From Natrialba swarupiae (lineage in GTDB: Archaea; Halobacteriota; Halobacteria; Halobacteriales; Natrialbaceae), in assembly GCF_008245225.1 (NCBI RefSeq), contig NZ_VTAW01000020.1:18736-82735 (forward strand): a DNA stretch of 64,000 bases. Direction: 5' to 3'. Numbering within the stretch: position 1 is the stretch's first letter; every line of letters starts with the position of its first letter. A program made the translations under genes and the position numbers. This document shows positions 24,892 to 33,746 of the stretch, piece after piece. The notes beneath the pieces are model-generated. The model was given only the letters and a program-made list of their open reading frames with translations. It did no database searches and had not been told where the DNA came from.

Positions 24892-26202
24892 ATGAGACGG
24901 CGAACGTACCTTACGACGACGACTGCGACGATAGGTGGACTCACCATCGCGGGATGTATGGGCGACGAAGCGACTGACGACGATCCCGGTGATGGCAACG
25001 GTGATCGTGACGACGACAGCAGTGAGACGACCGATACCGACGAGGATGACGCCCCAGAGGAGGACGAAACTGACGAGGAAGACGAACCGACCCCAGGGCT
25101 GGTCGGAACCTTCGATGACTTCGAAACTCTCGAGGAGTGGATGGCGTTCCAGGACATCGGCTCGCTGGAGGCGGATACGGACCGGGCGTACGACGGCTCA
25201 CAGTCGGCACGTCTCACACCGCGTGAGGACGACGGCCAGGTCCGAATCCGGCGTTCGCTCGACGAACCGATCGACGTTCGCGACGTCACGCCTGGACTCG
25301 CGATGACCGCCGACAACCGCGGAATCGTGCGGATCCAACTGCAGGACGAAGACGGAGACTACGTCGAGTACAGCCAGCAGGTGCTGCCCGATATGCCGCT
25401 CGTTCGCAAGAACTTCGGGCTCACGCGTGTTCATGGAGACCCCGATCCGAGCGAAATCATCGTCCTCCAGGTCATCTGTTGGTTCAGCGATGACACCGAG
25501 AGTCAGGTCTGGGTCGACGACTTCCACTTCGTTCCCACTCCCGAGACCGGAAAGGTGATGCTCCAGTTCCACGGGGGCTACGAAACGCACTACACGGACG
25601 CGTTCCCGGTTCTCGAGGAGTACGATCTTCCGGCAACCGCGTTCGTGCCCACGAATCGGCTCCGTCCCGACGCCGCGGTTGCAGGTGATCGACTCCTCTA
25701 CGATCAGGTCGACGAACTCGACGACGCCGGCTGGACGATCGCCAGTCAGTCCGCCCGCGGTGTTCACCTCGGAGGCGTCAATCCGAACGAACTGGAATCG
25801 AATCTCACCGACTCGATCGACTGGCTCACCGAACACGGCTACGAGGACGGTGCCCGGTTTTTCGCGTTCCCCGGTTCGGAGTACACCGCCGACTCCTACG
25901 AACTCGTCCAGGAACACTTCGATCTGGCGTTCGCGGGACAGACACAATCACAAGGGTACGCAGGGAATCCACACCTCTGTTCGCTCGTCGCCAATCCCGA
26001 CCCCGAGGAGGCAGCCGGCCTGATCGACTGGACGGCCGAGTGGGGCGGTATCACGTCACTTGCCTACTATCAACTCGAGGAGAGTGATGCACTGACGAGC
26101 CTCGAAGAGGCGGCGTCCGCCCTCGACGAGCGCGCGGCGGCAGGCGACGTGGAGGTGATCACGCCCACCGAGATGGCAGACAACTACGTCTTCGAGGGGT
26201 GA
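24892..26202 (+). CDS. Tat lipoprotein with a degenerate polysaccharide-deacetylase (NodB-like) domain
   Basis: A 436-residue exported lipoprotein. It starts MRRRTYLTTTTATIGGLTIA with lipobox cysteine C22. Next come a very acidic linker, a beta-rich carbohydrate-binding-like domain (residues about 70-215) and a C-terminal barrel of the NodB/polysaccharide deacetylase type. The barrel keeps the fold landmarks (VLEEYDLPATAFVPTNRL, ALDERAAAGDVEVITPTEMA). However, the metal motif TFDDG is replaced by QFHGGYE, and the HxxxH motif by SQSARGVHL. The deacetylase metal triad is thus probably absent, so binding or another chemistry is more likely. The start follows the Tat signal. Confidence 0.75.
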   Translation: MRRRTYLTTTTATIGGLTIAGCMGDEATDDDPGDGNGDRDDDSSETTDTDEDDAPEEDETDEEDEPTPGLVGTFDDFETLEEWMAFQDIGSLEADTDRAYDGSQSARLTPREDDGQVRIRRSLDEPIDVRDVTPGLAMTADNRGIVRIQLQDEDGDYVEYSQQVLPDMPLVRKNFGLTRVHGDPDPSEIIVLQVICWFSDDTESQVWVDDFHFVPTPETGKVMLQFHGGYETHYTDAFPVLEEYDLPATAFVPTNRLRPDAAVAGDRLLYDQVDELDDAGWTIASQSARGVHLGGVNPNELESNLTDSIDWLTEHGYEDGARFFAFPGSEYTADSYELVQEHFDLAFAGQTQSQGYAGNPHLCSLVANPDPEEAAGLIDWTAEWGGITSLAYYQLEESDALTSLEEAASALDERAAAGDVEVITPTEMADNYVFEG

Positions 26203-26224
26203 CTCGAACCGCTGTCGTTCTCTC

Positions 26225-26303
26225 ATACGGACCGCTATGGGTCCGTCCCGGCCGAGTGCGGACCGATGGGCGATCGACCGGTATCAGTCATTGCAGACCG
26301 TAT
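26225..26303. repeat. Degenerate family B palindromic repeat
   Basis: About 79 bp with ends ATACGGACCGCTATG and a matching inverted end CATTGCAGACCGTAT. The middle is poorly paired. It lies between the stop codons of two convergent genes, a position compatible with a bidirectional terminator. Confidence 0.5.
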
Positions 26304-26317
26304 CAGACGGTCTCCCG

Positions 26318-27346
26318 TCAGTCGTCGGCCGGTGCTTCGGCGGCTGCAGGGGTTTCGGGAACGGCCTGTTGCTCGAGCCACGTCTCGGCGTCGAGGGCGG
26401 CCATGCTTCCGGTTCCTGCGGACGTGATCGCCTGCCGATAGTGGGGATCCATCACGTCGCCGGCCCCGAAGACGCCCTCGACCGCCGTTTCGGTCGTCAG
26501 CCCCTCCTGGGTGCGGAGGTGGCCGCTGTCGGCCAGTTCGATCGACGTGTCCGCGAGGAAGTCGGTGTTGGGGACGTGGCCGACGGCGTAGAAGATGCCG
26601 CCGGCGTCGACCGTCTCGCGTTCGACTGCGGATTCGTCGCGTTCCGTCGGATGGCCGTCGGGGTGAGACACGAGCGTCGCGCCGGTCACTCCCTCCGCTT
26701 GCGAGCCGCGGATATCGACGAGTTCGGTGTTCCAGCGGAACGAGATCACGTCGTGGTTGCGAGCTCGTTTGGCCATCACCTCGGAGGCGCGTAACTCGTC
26801 GCGGCGGTGGACCACTGTGACGCTGTCGGCGAATTTCGCGAGGAAGAGCGCCTCTTCCATCGCGGAGTCGCCGCCACCGATTACGAGGACGTCGTCACCC
26901 CGGTGGAACGCGCCGTCGCAGGTAGCACACGTCGAGACGCCGTAACCCATCATCTCGTCCTCGCCGTCGGCACCGACCCAGCGCGCGCTCGCGCCGGTCG
27001 CGACGATCAGCGCGCGCGTTCGCAGGGTGTTGCCGTTCGACAGCTCGAGTTCGAACGGCCGATTTTCGAGCGTCGCCTCCTCGACGGTGGCGTGCTCGAA
27101 TTCGGCGCCGAAGCGTTCGGCCTGCTCTTTCCCGCGCTGGATCAGTTCCATACCGCCGACGCCGTCGGGAAAGCCCAGGTAGTTCTCGACGTCGGTCGTC
27201 AGCGTCAGCTGGCCACCCGGCTCCGGCCCCTCGAGTACGGTCGGCTCGAGGTCGGCTCGTGCGGCGTAAACCGCCGCCGAAAGCCCCGCAACGCCGGAGC
27301 CGACGATCACGACGTCCGAGACGGAGTCGGGTGTTCTCTCGCTCAT
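26318..27346 (-). CDS. trxB: Thioredoxin reductase
   Basis: A 342-residue low-molecular-weight thioredoxin reductase. It has the FAD motif VIVGSGVAGLSAAVYAAR, the GGQL segment, the redox pair C140/C143 in STCATCDGAF, and the second nucleotide fold VLVIGGGDSAMEEALFLAKF with HRRDELRAS, which favours NADPH. The C-terminal GVFGAGDVMDPHYRQ is standard. It returns electrons to thioredoxin. Its start overlaps the end of trxA by 4 bp, so the pair is co-translated as a full thioredoxin system. The ATG at 27346 is well supported. Confidence 0.95.
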   Translation of the reverse strand: MSERTPDSVSDVVIVGSGVAGLSAAVYAARADLEPTVLEGPEPGGQLTLTTDVENYLGFPDGVGGMELIQRGKEQAERFGAEFEHATVEEATLENRPFELELSNGNTLRTRALIVATGASARWVGADGEDEMMGYGVSTCATCDGAFHRGDDVLVIGGGDSAMEEALFLAKFADSVTVVHRRDELRASEVMAKRARNHDVISFRWNTELVDIRGSQAEGVTGATLVSHPDGHPTERDESAVERETVDAGGIFYAVGHVPNTDFLADTSIELADSGHLRTQEGLTTETAVEGVFGAGDVMDPHYRQAITSAGTGSMAALDAETWLEQQAVPETPAAAEAPADD

Positions 27347-27693
27347 TCGGTGTATCCTTCGATCAGGTCACGCAGTTGGTCCGCCGGCAACGCGCCGGTG
27401 TGCTGTTCGACCTGCTCACCGTCCGCAAAGAGGACGAGCGTCGGAACGCCCCTGACGCCGTAGGCACCGGCGAGTTGCTGGTGGTCGTCGACGTCGACTT
27501 TCGCGACGACGGCGTCCGTCTCGCCCGCTAGATTCTCGAGGACGGGCTCGAGCATCTTACACGGTCCACACCACGTCGCGAAGAAGTCGACGAGCACGAC
27601 GTCGTGCTCGTCGACGATCGCGTCGAGGTGGTCCGCGCCCTCGACGGGAAGCGGGTCGTCGGTCGATCCGGTGTGAGTCTCGGTTGTCATCAC
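27343..27693 (-). CDS. trxA: Thioredoxin
   Basis: A 116-residue thioredoxin with the standard active site FFATWCGPCKMLEPVL (C42, C45) and cis-proline loop RGVPTLVLFADG. A 25-residue acidic lead is a haloarchaeal feature. The two methionines at the start (27693 and 27690) are equivalent. It reduces disulfides in cytoplasmic proteins and is recycled by the TrxB encoded next to it. A TATTG-N11-CAATA type site sits 31 bp upstream, overlapping a TTTAAA box. Confidence 0.95.
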   Translation of the reverse strand: MMTTETHTGSTDDPLPVEGADHLDAIVDEHDVVLVDFFATWCGPCKMLEPVLENLAGETDAVVAKVDVDDHQQLAGAYGVRGVPTLVLFADGEQVEQHTGALPADQLRDLIEGYTE

Positions 27694-27723
27694 CTAACCG
27701 TAGGTGCCACTGGTGTTTAAAGG

Positions 27724-27744
27724 TTTTGGACACACTATACAATA
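27724..27744. promoter_or_regulatory. TATTG-N11-CAATA operator candidate (TTTTG/CAATA)
   Basis: Nine of ten palindrome positions match. It lies 31-51 bp upstream of the trxA start, next to the TATA-like TTTAAA at about 27716. Confidence 0.5.
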
Positions 27745-27804
27745 CTGCTCTGGGCGAGCGATTCCAACACTCACACCGCCGAGAGCGGACGCCGCGACGA
27801 CGGC

Positions 27805-28920
27805 CTACCACTCGGATTCCAGGCTCTCGAGCAGTCGATCGACGTCACCAGCGGTGTTGACCGCGTGGACGGAGGCTCGCACGGCGTTTGGCCAGGGTAA
27901 CGGTCGAACGACAATGCCGGCGGCGGCCAGGCGGTCGACCGTCTCGGCCGGATTGTCGACGTCGATCGTCACCAGGCCCGATTCCGGCGTCGATGGGCTC
28001 AGGAGCCGGTCGTCGGGGAGGCTGTCGGCCAGTCGGCCGGCGAGTCGGCGAACGCGGTCTTCGATTCGGCCGATACCGACCTCGTCGATCGCGTCGATCG
28101 CTTCGCGGAGTGCGACGTGGGCCGCCGGATTCGCCGATCCGACTTCGAACCGACGCGCGCCGGCGGCGAACTCGAACGGGTCGGCGGTCGGCGTCTCGAC
28201 GCTCCGATAGCCGACCGTCCGCGGCTCGAGTCCGTCGGCGACGGACCGATCGACGTAGAGGAAGCCACCGCCCCACAGTCCCAGCAGCCACTTGTGGCCG
28301 GCAGCGGCGACCGCGTCGGCACCCCACGCCGACACGTCCATCGACAGCTGTCCGGGAACCTGTACCGCGTCGACGAGCGCGAGCGCGCCGGCGTCGTGAG
28401 CGACGTCGACCAGTTCGGCCACTGGGAGCTGCGTTCCGTGGGTCCACGTCACCGCGCTGAAACAGGCCAGGTCGGCGTCGGAAACGGCTTCGGCGAACCG
28501 ATCGCGATCGATTCGGCCGCCGTCGGTCTCGACGACGCGAACCTCGACGCCCTCCCGCTCGAGGCGTTGCCAGGGAAGGATGCCGGCAGGATGCTCGAGA
28601 TCCGTTCGGACGACGACGTCGCCGGGGTGCCAGTCGATCGCGTTCGCGACCGCGTTGATTCCGGCCGTCGTGCTCTCTGTGAGCGCGATCTCGTCGGGGT
28701 CGGCACCGACGAACGACGCGACCGTCTCTCGCGTGCGATCGAACGCTCGAAACGCCGTCTCGTACGGGTCGTCCGTAACGGGGGAGTCGTACTCGTGTGT
28801 GCGGACGAACTCGTCTGCGGCGTCGACGACGTACTTCGGACTCGGACCGTGAGCGCCGAAGTTGAGGTAGACGTCGTCCTGTAGCGCGGGGATATCTGCT
28901 CGAAGTTCGAGTGGAGTCAT
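27805..28920 (-). CDS. Class V aminotransferase-fold PLP enzyme (cysteine desulfurase-like, no catalytic Cys)
   Basis: A 371-residue fold type I PLP enzyme of the NifS/SufS/CsdA group. It shows YLNFGAHGPSP, the phosphate-binding TESTTAGINAVA, FSAVTWTHGTQLPV and the PLP lysine K210 in AAGHKWLLG. The region where desulfurases carry their active cysteine (RxGxHC near the end) reads VVRPLPWPNAVRASVHAVNT here, with no cysteine. It is therefore unlikely to be a classic cysteine desulfurase; lyase, epimerase (isopenicillin-N-epimerase-like) or aminotransferase activity is possible. It lies 112 bp upstream of trxA on the same strand. A degenerate operator copy precedes it. Confidence 0.85.
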   Translation of the reverse strand: MTPLELRADIPALQDDVYLNFGAHGPSPKYVVDAADEFVRTHEYDSPVTDDPYETAFRAFDRTRETVASFVGADPDEIALTESTTAGINAVANAIDWHPGDVVVRTDLEHPAGILPWQRLEREGVEVRVVETDGGRIDRDRFAEAVSDADLACFSAVTWTHGTQLPVAELVDVAHDAGALALVDAVQVPGQLSMDVSAWGADAVAAAGHKWLLGLWGGGFLYVDRSVADGLEPRTVGYRSVETPTADPFEFAAGARRFEVGSANPAAHVALREAIDAIDEVGIGRIEDRVRRLAGRLADSLPDDRLLSPSTPESGLVTIDVDNPAETVDRLAAAGIVVRPLPWPNAVRASVHAVNTAGDVDRLLESLESEW

Positions 28921-28959
28921 CGTGTTCGGAACCGATACTACACTCGGTGCCGGTAATAA

Positions 28960-28980
28960 TCTTGCTACTTTTGCACAATA
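28960..28980. promoter_or_regulatory. TATTG-N11-CAATA operator candidate (TCTTG/CAATA)
   Basis: Nine of ten positions match. It is 40 bp upstream of the class V PLP enzyme start. Confidence 0.45.
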
Positions 28981-29026
28981 TAGGGAACGGCGAACATCGT
29001 CCCGAATCCGACGAACTCGATCCGGC

Positions 29027-29287
29027 CTACGAGTCGTCGAGGGCGGTCGTCCACGCCTCCGGGAGCTGTGCGTAGACGACGGCGTTCGAGACGAGTGCGT
29101 CGACGGTGAGGTACTCGTCGACGGCGTGGACGGTGTCTGTCGACTCGGCGGTCGAAGACGTGGCTTCGACGATCGGCTGCTCGAGCGGTTCGGCCGTTCC
29201 GATGCTCCAGGAGGCGTCCGCGATCGTGATCGGCGACGTACGCCACAGGGACGTCGACGTCGTCAGAAGGATTCTCGATCTCGTCAC
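29027..29287 (-). pseudogene. C-terminal remnant of an M20-type metallopeptidase
   Basis: The stretch AESTDTVHAVDEYLTVDALV followed by SNAVVYAQL resembles the usual end of M20 peptidases (HxxDEYVxVDALVxxAxVYAxLL). The upstream part does not continue the family in any one frame; fragments such as DDVDVPVAYVADHD appear in a second frame. Only about 60 residues remain of an expected 380-430. It is most likely a decayed or deleted gene. Confidence 0.45.
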
Positions 29288-29299
29288 CGCCGAACGTCG

Positions 29300-30643
29300 T
29301 CACTCGAGTTTCCCGGCGAGGACTTTCGCCGCGGTGAGGACCGGATCCCAGACGGGACTGAACGGCGGTGCGTACGCCAGATCGGCGTTCTGTAGTTCGG
29401 TGACGGTCATCCCCGCGTGAAGCGCCATCGTGACCGTATCGATTCGTTTGGCACCCTCACGGCCGACGACGGTGCCCCCGAGTAGCCGGCCACTCTCTCG
29501 GTCAGCAACGAGCGTGACCGTGAGTTCCGCGCCGCCGGGGTAGTAGTGAGCGCGCGTCGACGCCGAGATCGTGACAGAAACCGGATCGAACCCTGCCTCG
29601 CGGCCCTGATCTTCGAGGAGACCCGTCCGGGCGGCCCCGAGGTCGAACGCCTTCACGATGGCCGTCCCCGCGATCTCGCCGATCGGGGTCGGATCGCCGG
29701 TGACGGTCTGACCGATCGCCCGGCCCGCACGGTTGGCGGTCAGCGCCAGCGGGACGTGATCCGGGTCGCCGGTCACGACGTGGCGGGCCTCGGCACAGTC
29801 GCCAGCGGCGAAGACGTTCTCGGCGGTCGTTCGGCCGTACTCGTCGGTCGCGATGGCACCAGTCGGACCGAGTTCGATCCCGGCGTCTTCGGCGAGGTCG
29901 ACGTTCGGTGCGACACCGACGCCGACGATCACGATGTCGGCGGACACGGTTTCGTCCTCGAGTTCGACGCCACCGACTCGCTTCGCTCCAGTGAATCCCG
30001 AAACGGCGGTCTCGAGGTGCAAATTGACTCCGTGTGTGCGGAGGTGCTCTTCGACGACGTCGGCGACGTCCTCGCCGAATGGCTGGAGCACGTGGGGCAA
30101 CATCTCGTAGAGGTGGACGTCGATATCGTGGGCTGCCATCGCTTCGGCCATCTCGATGCCGACGTAGCCACCCCCGACGATTGCGGCGGTCTCGAGGTCC
30201 CGTTCGGTGACGTACTCTTCGATAGCGTCGGCCTCATCCATGTCGTGGATGGTGAACACGCCCTCGAGTTCCAGCCCGTCGAACGGCGGTTCGATCGCGC
30301 TCGCGCCGGTTGCGATCAGGAGTTCGCCGTACGGTTGCTCGTAGGTTTCACCGTCGGCGTCGACCGTCACCACTTCGGCGTCGGGGTCGATGTCGACGAC
30401 TTCTTCGCCCGTCCGCAGGTCGATATCCCGTTCGGTTCGAAACTCCTCGGGTGTGACGGTGACGAGGTCGTCGAGATCGTCGACGTCCCCCTTCACATAG
30501 TACGGCATCCCGCAGGCCGCATACGATACCCACTCGCCTCTCTCGAAGACGACGACGTCCACAGACGGATCTTCTCGCTTTGCCTTGCTCGCCGCACTCA
30601 TTCCTGCCGCGTCACCGCCGATGACGACGAACGGTTCGGTCAT
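29300..30643 (-). CDS. CoA-disulfide reductase / NADH oxidase-like flavoprotein
   Basis: A 447-residue FAD and NAD(P)H-dependent oxidoreductase. It has the FAD fold VIGGDAAGMSAASKAK and a single redox cysteine, C44, in SYAACGMPYY. The nucleotide fold is AAIVGGGYVGIEMAEAMA, the FAD segment ENVFAAGDCAEARHV, and the dimerisation domain ends AYAPPFSPVWDPVLTAAKVL. The lone cysteine is typical of CoA-disulfide reductase, NAD(P)H-dependent persulfide reductase and NADH oxidase. Given the many sulfur genes in the window, reduction of CoA disulfide or persulfide is plausible. It is transcribed alone. Confidence 0.88.
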   Translation of the reverse strand: MTEPFVVIGGDAAGMSAASKAKREDPSVDVVVFERGEWVSYAACGMPYYVKGDVDDLDDLVTVTPEEFRTERDIDLRTGEEVVDIDPDAEVVTVDADGETYEQPYGELLIATGASAIEPPFDGLELEGVFTIHDMDEADAIEEYVTERDLETAAIVGGGYVGIEMAEAMAAHDIDVHLYEMLPHVLQPFGEDVADVVEEHLRTHGVNLHLETAVSGFTGAKRVGGVELEDETVSADIVIVGVGVAPNVDLAEDAGIELGPTGAIATDEYGRTTAENVFAAGDCAEARHVVTGDPDHVPLALTANRAGRAIGQTVTGDPTPIGEIAGTAIVKAFDLGAARTGLLEDQGREAGFDPVSVTISASTRAHYYPGGAELTVTLVADRESGRLLGGTVVGREGAKRIDTVTMALHAGMTVTELQNADLAYAPPFSPVWDPVLTAAKVLAGKLE

Positions 30644-30709
30644 ACACGGATAGTTGGGGCGGTATGCCTAAAAAATTTCTAGTAGTTCCCAATACTACAC
30701 AATCACGAA

Positions 30710-31411
30710 TCACTCTTCGTCTTTCCACTCGCCGGCCTCGCCGTCGCGAAACTCCCCTTTGGCCTCGCGTTTGCGTGGCCAGAGCACGATCGCGACCAAC
30801 GTCGCGTAGAACGCGCCGACGATCACGAAGACGACGGGTCCGGAGACCGATCCAACCGATGCGGCCCCGGAGAGCGAAGCGTCAGGGGCGAACGCCGCCA
30901 CGCGAAAGAGCCATGCGAGGCCGAGGACGATCAACAGCGCCAGGTAGATTCGTCGAAGCCGGTTCGAAACGGCCTCGAACATCGTGATCTTGTACGTTGG
31001 CTGTCGGTAGTCCTCACCCAGTTCGGTCCGCCACTCGTCGTGTTCGACCGTCAGTGACGGATCGAGCACGTTCGCGAATAGATCCTGTTGAAACAGTCGG
31101 ACGCGGGCGCGATAGACGTCGTAATCGCGGTATCGGCGGGCCTCGATCCAGCAGAACATTCCGACGGCCAACACGCCGACGAGGATGACGTAGTGTGGGT
31201 TGTCTGGACTCGAGAACGCCCACGTGAGAATCGCAGCGACCACCGTGACGCTCCAGGTCGTCGTCTGGTCGAGACGTGTTCGCCAGGTCGTTTCCCGATC
31301 TAACTCCCCGCGATACGCGTCGCCGAAGACCGTACTCAACTCCGACGTGTCCCGTCCCATCTCGCGGCCGGGATCGGTGGCCGTCTGCTCGGTATCGGTG
31401 TCGTCGGTCAT
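30710..31411 (-). CDS. DUF2270 membrane protein
   Basis: A 233-residue protein with a soluble acidic N-terminus (about 45 residues) and two pairs of helices at about 52-90 and 158-215. The characteristic block YRDYDVYRARVRLFQQDLFA lies between the pairs, with GEDYRQPTYKITMFEAVSNRLRR-type residues before the second pair; this is the DUF2270 signature. The function is unknown. The gene stands between the CoA-disulfide-reductase-like gene and the divergent HTH regulator, with no close operon partner. Confidence 0.85.
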   Translation of the reverse strand: MTDDTDTEQTATDPGREMGRDTSELSTVFGDAYRGELDRETTWRTRLDQTTTWSVTVVAAILTWAFSSPDNPHYVILVGVLAVGMFCWIEARRYRDYDVYRARVRLFQQDLFANVLDPSLTVEHDEWRTELGEDYRQPTYKITMFEAVSNRLRRIYLALLIVLGLAWLFRVAAFAPDASLSGAASVGSVSGPVVFVIVGAFYATLVAIVLWPRKREAKGEFRDGEAGEWKDEE

Positions 31412-31658
31412 CGGTTCCGGGTCGCCGTTCGACGCGCACCACGATATAACGGCGGTGGGTTGTCAGTGTTGCTGACGCGCCCAGCGTCCGATCACTCGAG
31501 ACAGACCCGTTCGAGACGGTCCGTCACCACTGCCTTCGGGTGGGGGCTGCCGTCTCGCATCTCGGGTGGCTATCGAAGACACAGTCACCAACTCTAATAC
31601 GAGTGTACAATACCCACAAAACTCTTTTATCACCGTGGCACCTCTGGACTAGTAGAAC

Positions 31659-32078
31659 ATGGCTCGATCGATGTCAGAACAACTCCAGCAGGATATGGAG
31701 TGTGAAGGGCTGTTGGAGTGTATTCACGGTCTCAAAGGTCTCGACAAGGAGTGTTTCCGGGTGATGGTCGAGAGCGACGAGCCGTTGACGATCGACGACG
31801 TTGCCGATGGGGTCGATCGTGAGCGCTCAACGGCGTACCGATCGATCCAGCGACTGTACGAGAGCGGTTTCATCCAGAAAGAGCAGATCAACTACGAACA
31901 AGGTGGCTACTACCACGTCTACTACCCCACCGACCCGGCCGAAATCGCAAACGACATGCAACGGATGATGAACGACTGGTACGCGAAGATGGGACAGCTC
32001 ATCCAGGAGTTCGAAGATACGTACGAACTTCTCGCCGATGGTTCCGAACCACCTGAACTCCCGGACACTCGGGAGTAG
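31659..32078 (+). CDS. Three-cysteine winged-HTH regulator (TrmB-like), copy 1
   Basis: A 139-residue regulator with a TrmB/MarR-type winged helix. The recognition part is TIDDVADGVDRERSTAYRSI followed by QRLYESGFIQKEQINYEQGG. A C-terminal helix (ANDMQRMMNDWYAKMGQLIQ) probably makes dimers. Cysteines C15, C21 and C32 flank the N-terminal helix (MECEGLLECIHGLKGLDKEC) and are conserved in the paralogue at 55677, which suggests thiol sensing or metal binding. Both copies are close in sequence over their first 120 residues. The promoter has GTGTACAATACCCAC, a half operator, at about 31603. It lies next to the sulfur-trafficking locus; control of that locus is inference. Confidence 0.85.
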   Translation: MARSMSEQLQQDMECEGLLECIHGLKGLDKECFRVMVESDEPLTIDDVADGVDRERSTAYRSIQRLYESGFIQKEQINYEQGGYYHVYYPTDPAEIANDMQRMMNDWYAKMGQLIQEFEDTYELLADGSEPPELPDTRE

Positions 32079-32377
32079 TTTTCGATCGGAGATCACTCTG
32101 TTATACGGATTGCTGTGCCGTTTTCCCGCTGAAACCCCAAACTGGTCGCGGTTTCGGCGGTCCCGATTTATAGTACACCGTATTAGTTCTCGTCGGAAGT
32201 GAAAGAAACGCGTTGATGCGGTGTACTGTAAATTATTTCCGGCGCGACCGCGAGCCGTCTTGGGATCGAGCCGGCACATCGTTGCAGCTTTCAGTCTGAC
32301 TGCCGACAGCATTGTCGCCACCACGAATCACCGAAAACAATGCTGTTGTCCGGACTGAGTACGCTCTGAGAACTGTG
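32079..32377. other. Intergenic with inverted repeat
   Basis: There is no gene. A family B-type end (TATACGGATTGCTGT at about 32102) follows the regulator stop. A separate inverted repeat pairs TAGTACACCGTAT (about 32172) with ATGCGGTGTACTGTA (about 32217); it may be a terminator or the remains of a mobile palindrome. Confidence 0.5.
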
Positions 32378-33607
32378 TTAGGCGCTTTTCTTTGGGTTGG
32401 GCATTCGGTACGTAAGCACGATCACGATCACGACGATTACTGCAAGGGCAACGTAGCCCTCGTTGAAAAATCCGCGGTCCGCTACGATACCGAACAGGAC
32501 TGGTCCCGTCGCGCCGACCACGGCCGACACGGTTCGAACAGACCCAAGTCCAGTCCCCTGTATATCCGCCGGAAACTGCTCTGCGACGAACGATTGCGTG
32601 ATCGCTCCGTTGCCGAGCATAGTACTGATCACCAACGTCACTATGAGGATCATTTCGAGACTCTCGACCACCGGGAGCAAAAGGAGCCCTGCGACCGGAC
32701 CGAGGAGTACGCTAATGAGCGCCCATCGCATGCCGATCCGATCGTAGGCCACCCCGGCAATCGGTTTGACGATCGCACCTGCCGCGAAAAAGACCCCAAA
32801 GAGGACACTCGCCATCGTTGCCGAGACCTCCTTTTCGACCACCAGATACGTCGGAAAGAACGACGTGAACGCTTGCCAGAAGAAGAAAAACAGGATGAGA
32901 ATGAAACTCACGAACATCATCGTTGGGCGGCGCAACTCATTTCCAACGTCACGAGCGGTGTCCATAGACAACGTTACCGTCGAACCCTCCGCTCGAGATT
33001 GCCTCGGAACGACGAGCCAGATGCCGACACCCCCGAGGATGAGAAGCGGGATCATGAAGCCGAGTCCTGCTTGCCAGACGAGCACTGCTGCGAGCGCACC
33101 CGCAACTGGTGGGATGAGAGTTTGTCCAATATCTCCGGTTGCCATGGTGAGCCCGAGAGCGCTTCCGAGCCGATCCGGGTAGGTTTCAGAGAGGATCGTG
33201 ATTCGTGCAATCGGGTAAAGCGAGGTGGCGAGCCCCCATATCGCAACCGCAACGAACAGGATGGCTGCGTTCGGTGCGAGGACGACAGCCGTGAGGGCGA
33301 TTACTACCAGACCCAGGGAGAGGGTCATGATCGCCCCTTCACTGTAATAATCAGCGAGGATCCCGCCGGGCAGTTGCCCGATTGCACCACCGAGCCAGAG
33401 CAACGTCACCAGGAACCCGACGATAGACAGACTCAGTCCGAACTCGCTCTGGATGTGGGGGAGTAACACGGGCAACGCCATGCGTGACCCCAACAAGAGC
33501 GCCCACGGGAAGGCGACGGCAACTAATATCTTCCCGCGCCCGTCTCGCCGGAGGGCTCCGACTTCCTTTCGCCCTGATTCGAACAGACTAGTCAACGAGA
33601 TCTTCAA
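32378..33607 (-). CDS. MFS transporter
   Basis: A 409-residue carrier with 12 predicted helices in two six-helix halves. The loop between helices 2 and 3 reads WLGGAIGQLPGGILADYYSEG, a variant of the GxxxDRxGR motif, and there is a related FAAGAIVKPIAGVAYDRIGMR in the second half. The cytoplasmic linker is about residues 195-215. It is related to the NNP/OFA-type anion and organic-acid carriers by general layout, but the substrate cannot be named. It is transcribed towards the regulator and is probably monocistronic. Confidence 0.88.
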   Translation of the reverse strand: MKISLTSLFESGRKEVGALRRDGRGKILVAVAFPWALLLGSRMALPVLLPHIQSEFGLSLSIVGFLVTLLWLGGAIGQLPGGILADYYSEGAIMTLSLGLVVIALTAVVLAPNAAILFVAVAIWGLATSLYPIARITILSETYPDRLGSALGLTMATGDIGQTLIPPVAGALAAVLVWQAGLGFMIPLLILGGVGIWLVVPRQSRAEGSTVTLSMDTARDVGNELRRPTMMFVSFILILFFFFWQAFTSFFPTYLVVEKEVSATMASVLFGVFFAAGAIVKPIAGVAYDRIGMRWALISVLLGPVAGLLLLPVVESLEMILIVTLVISTMLGNGAITQSFVAEQFPADIQGTGLGSVRTVSAVVGATGPVLFGIVADRGFFNEGYVALAVIVVIVIVLTYRMPNPKKSA

Positions 33608-33746
33608 AACTCATCTCACCACGTACCGACCGTTTCTAATCGCCGTACTTACCAGTATTGATAAGTAACGAACGCCGTATTTGTGCTAAATAGTCAGCAG
33701 ACTCTCTTTTGAGCGGCCGTCGGGACGGTCGTATAAACTGTCATAT

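Noticed and set aside
30674..30694. Operator upstream of the CoA-disulfide reductase-like gene
   Set aside because: CAATA is perfect but the other half is AATTT (three of five matches), too weak to include.
31603..31617. Full operator upstream of the 31659 regulator
   Set aside because: Only one half (CAATA) is present; the position for TATTG reads CTCTA, so it is at most a half-site.
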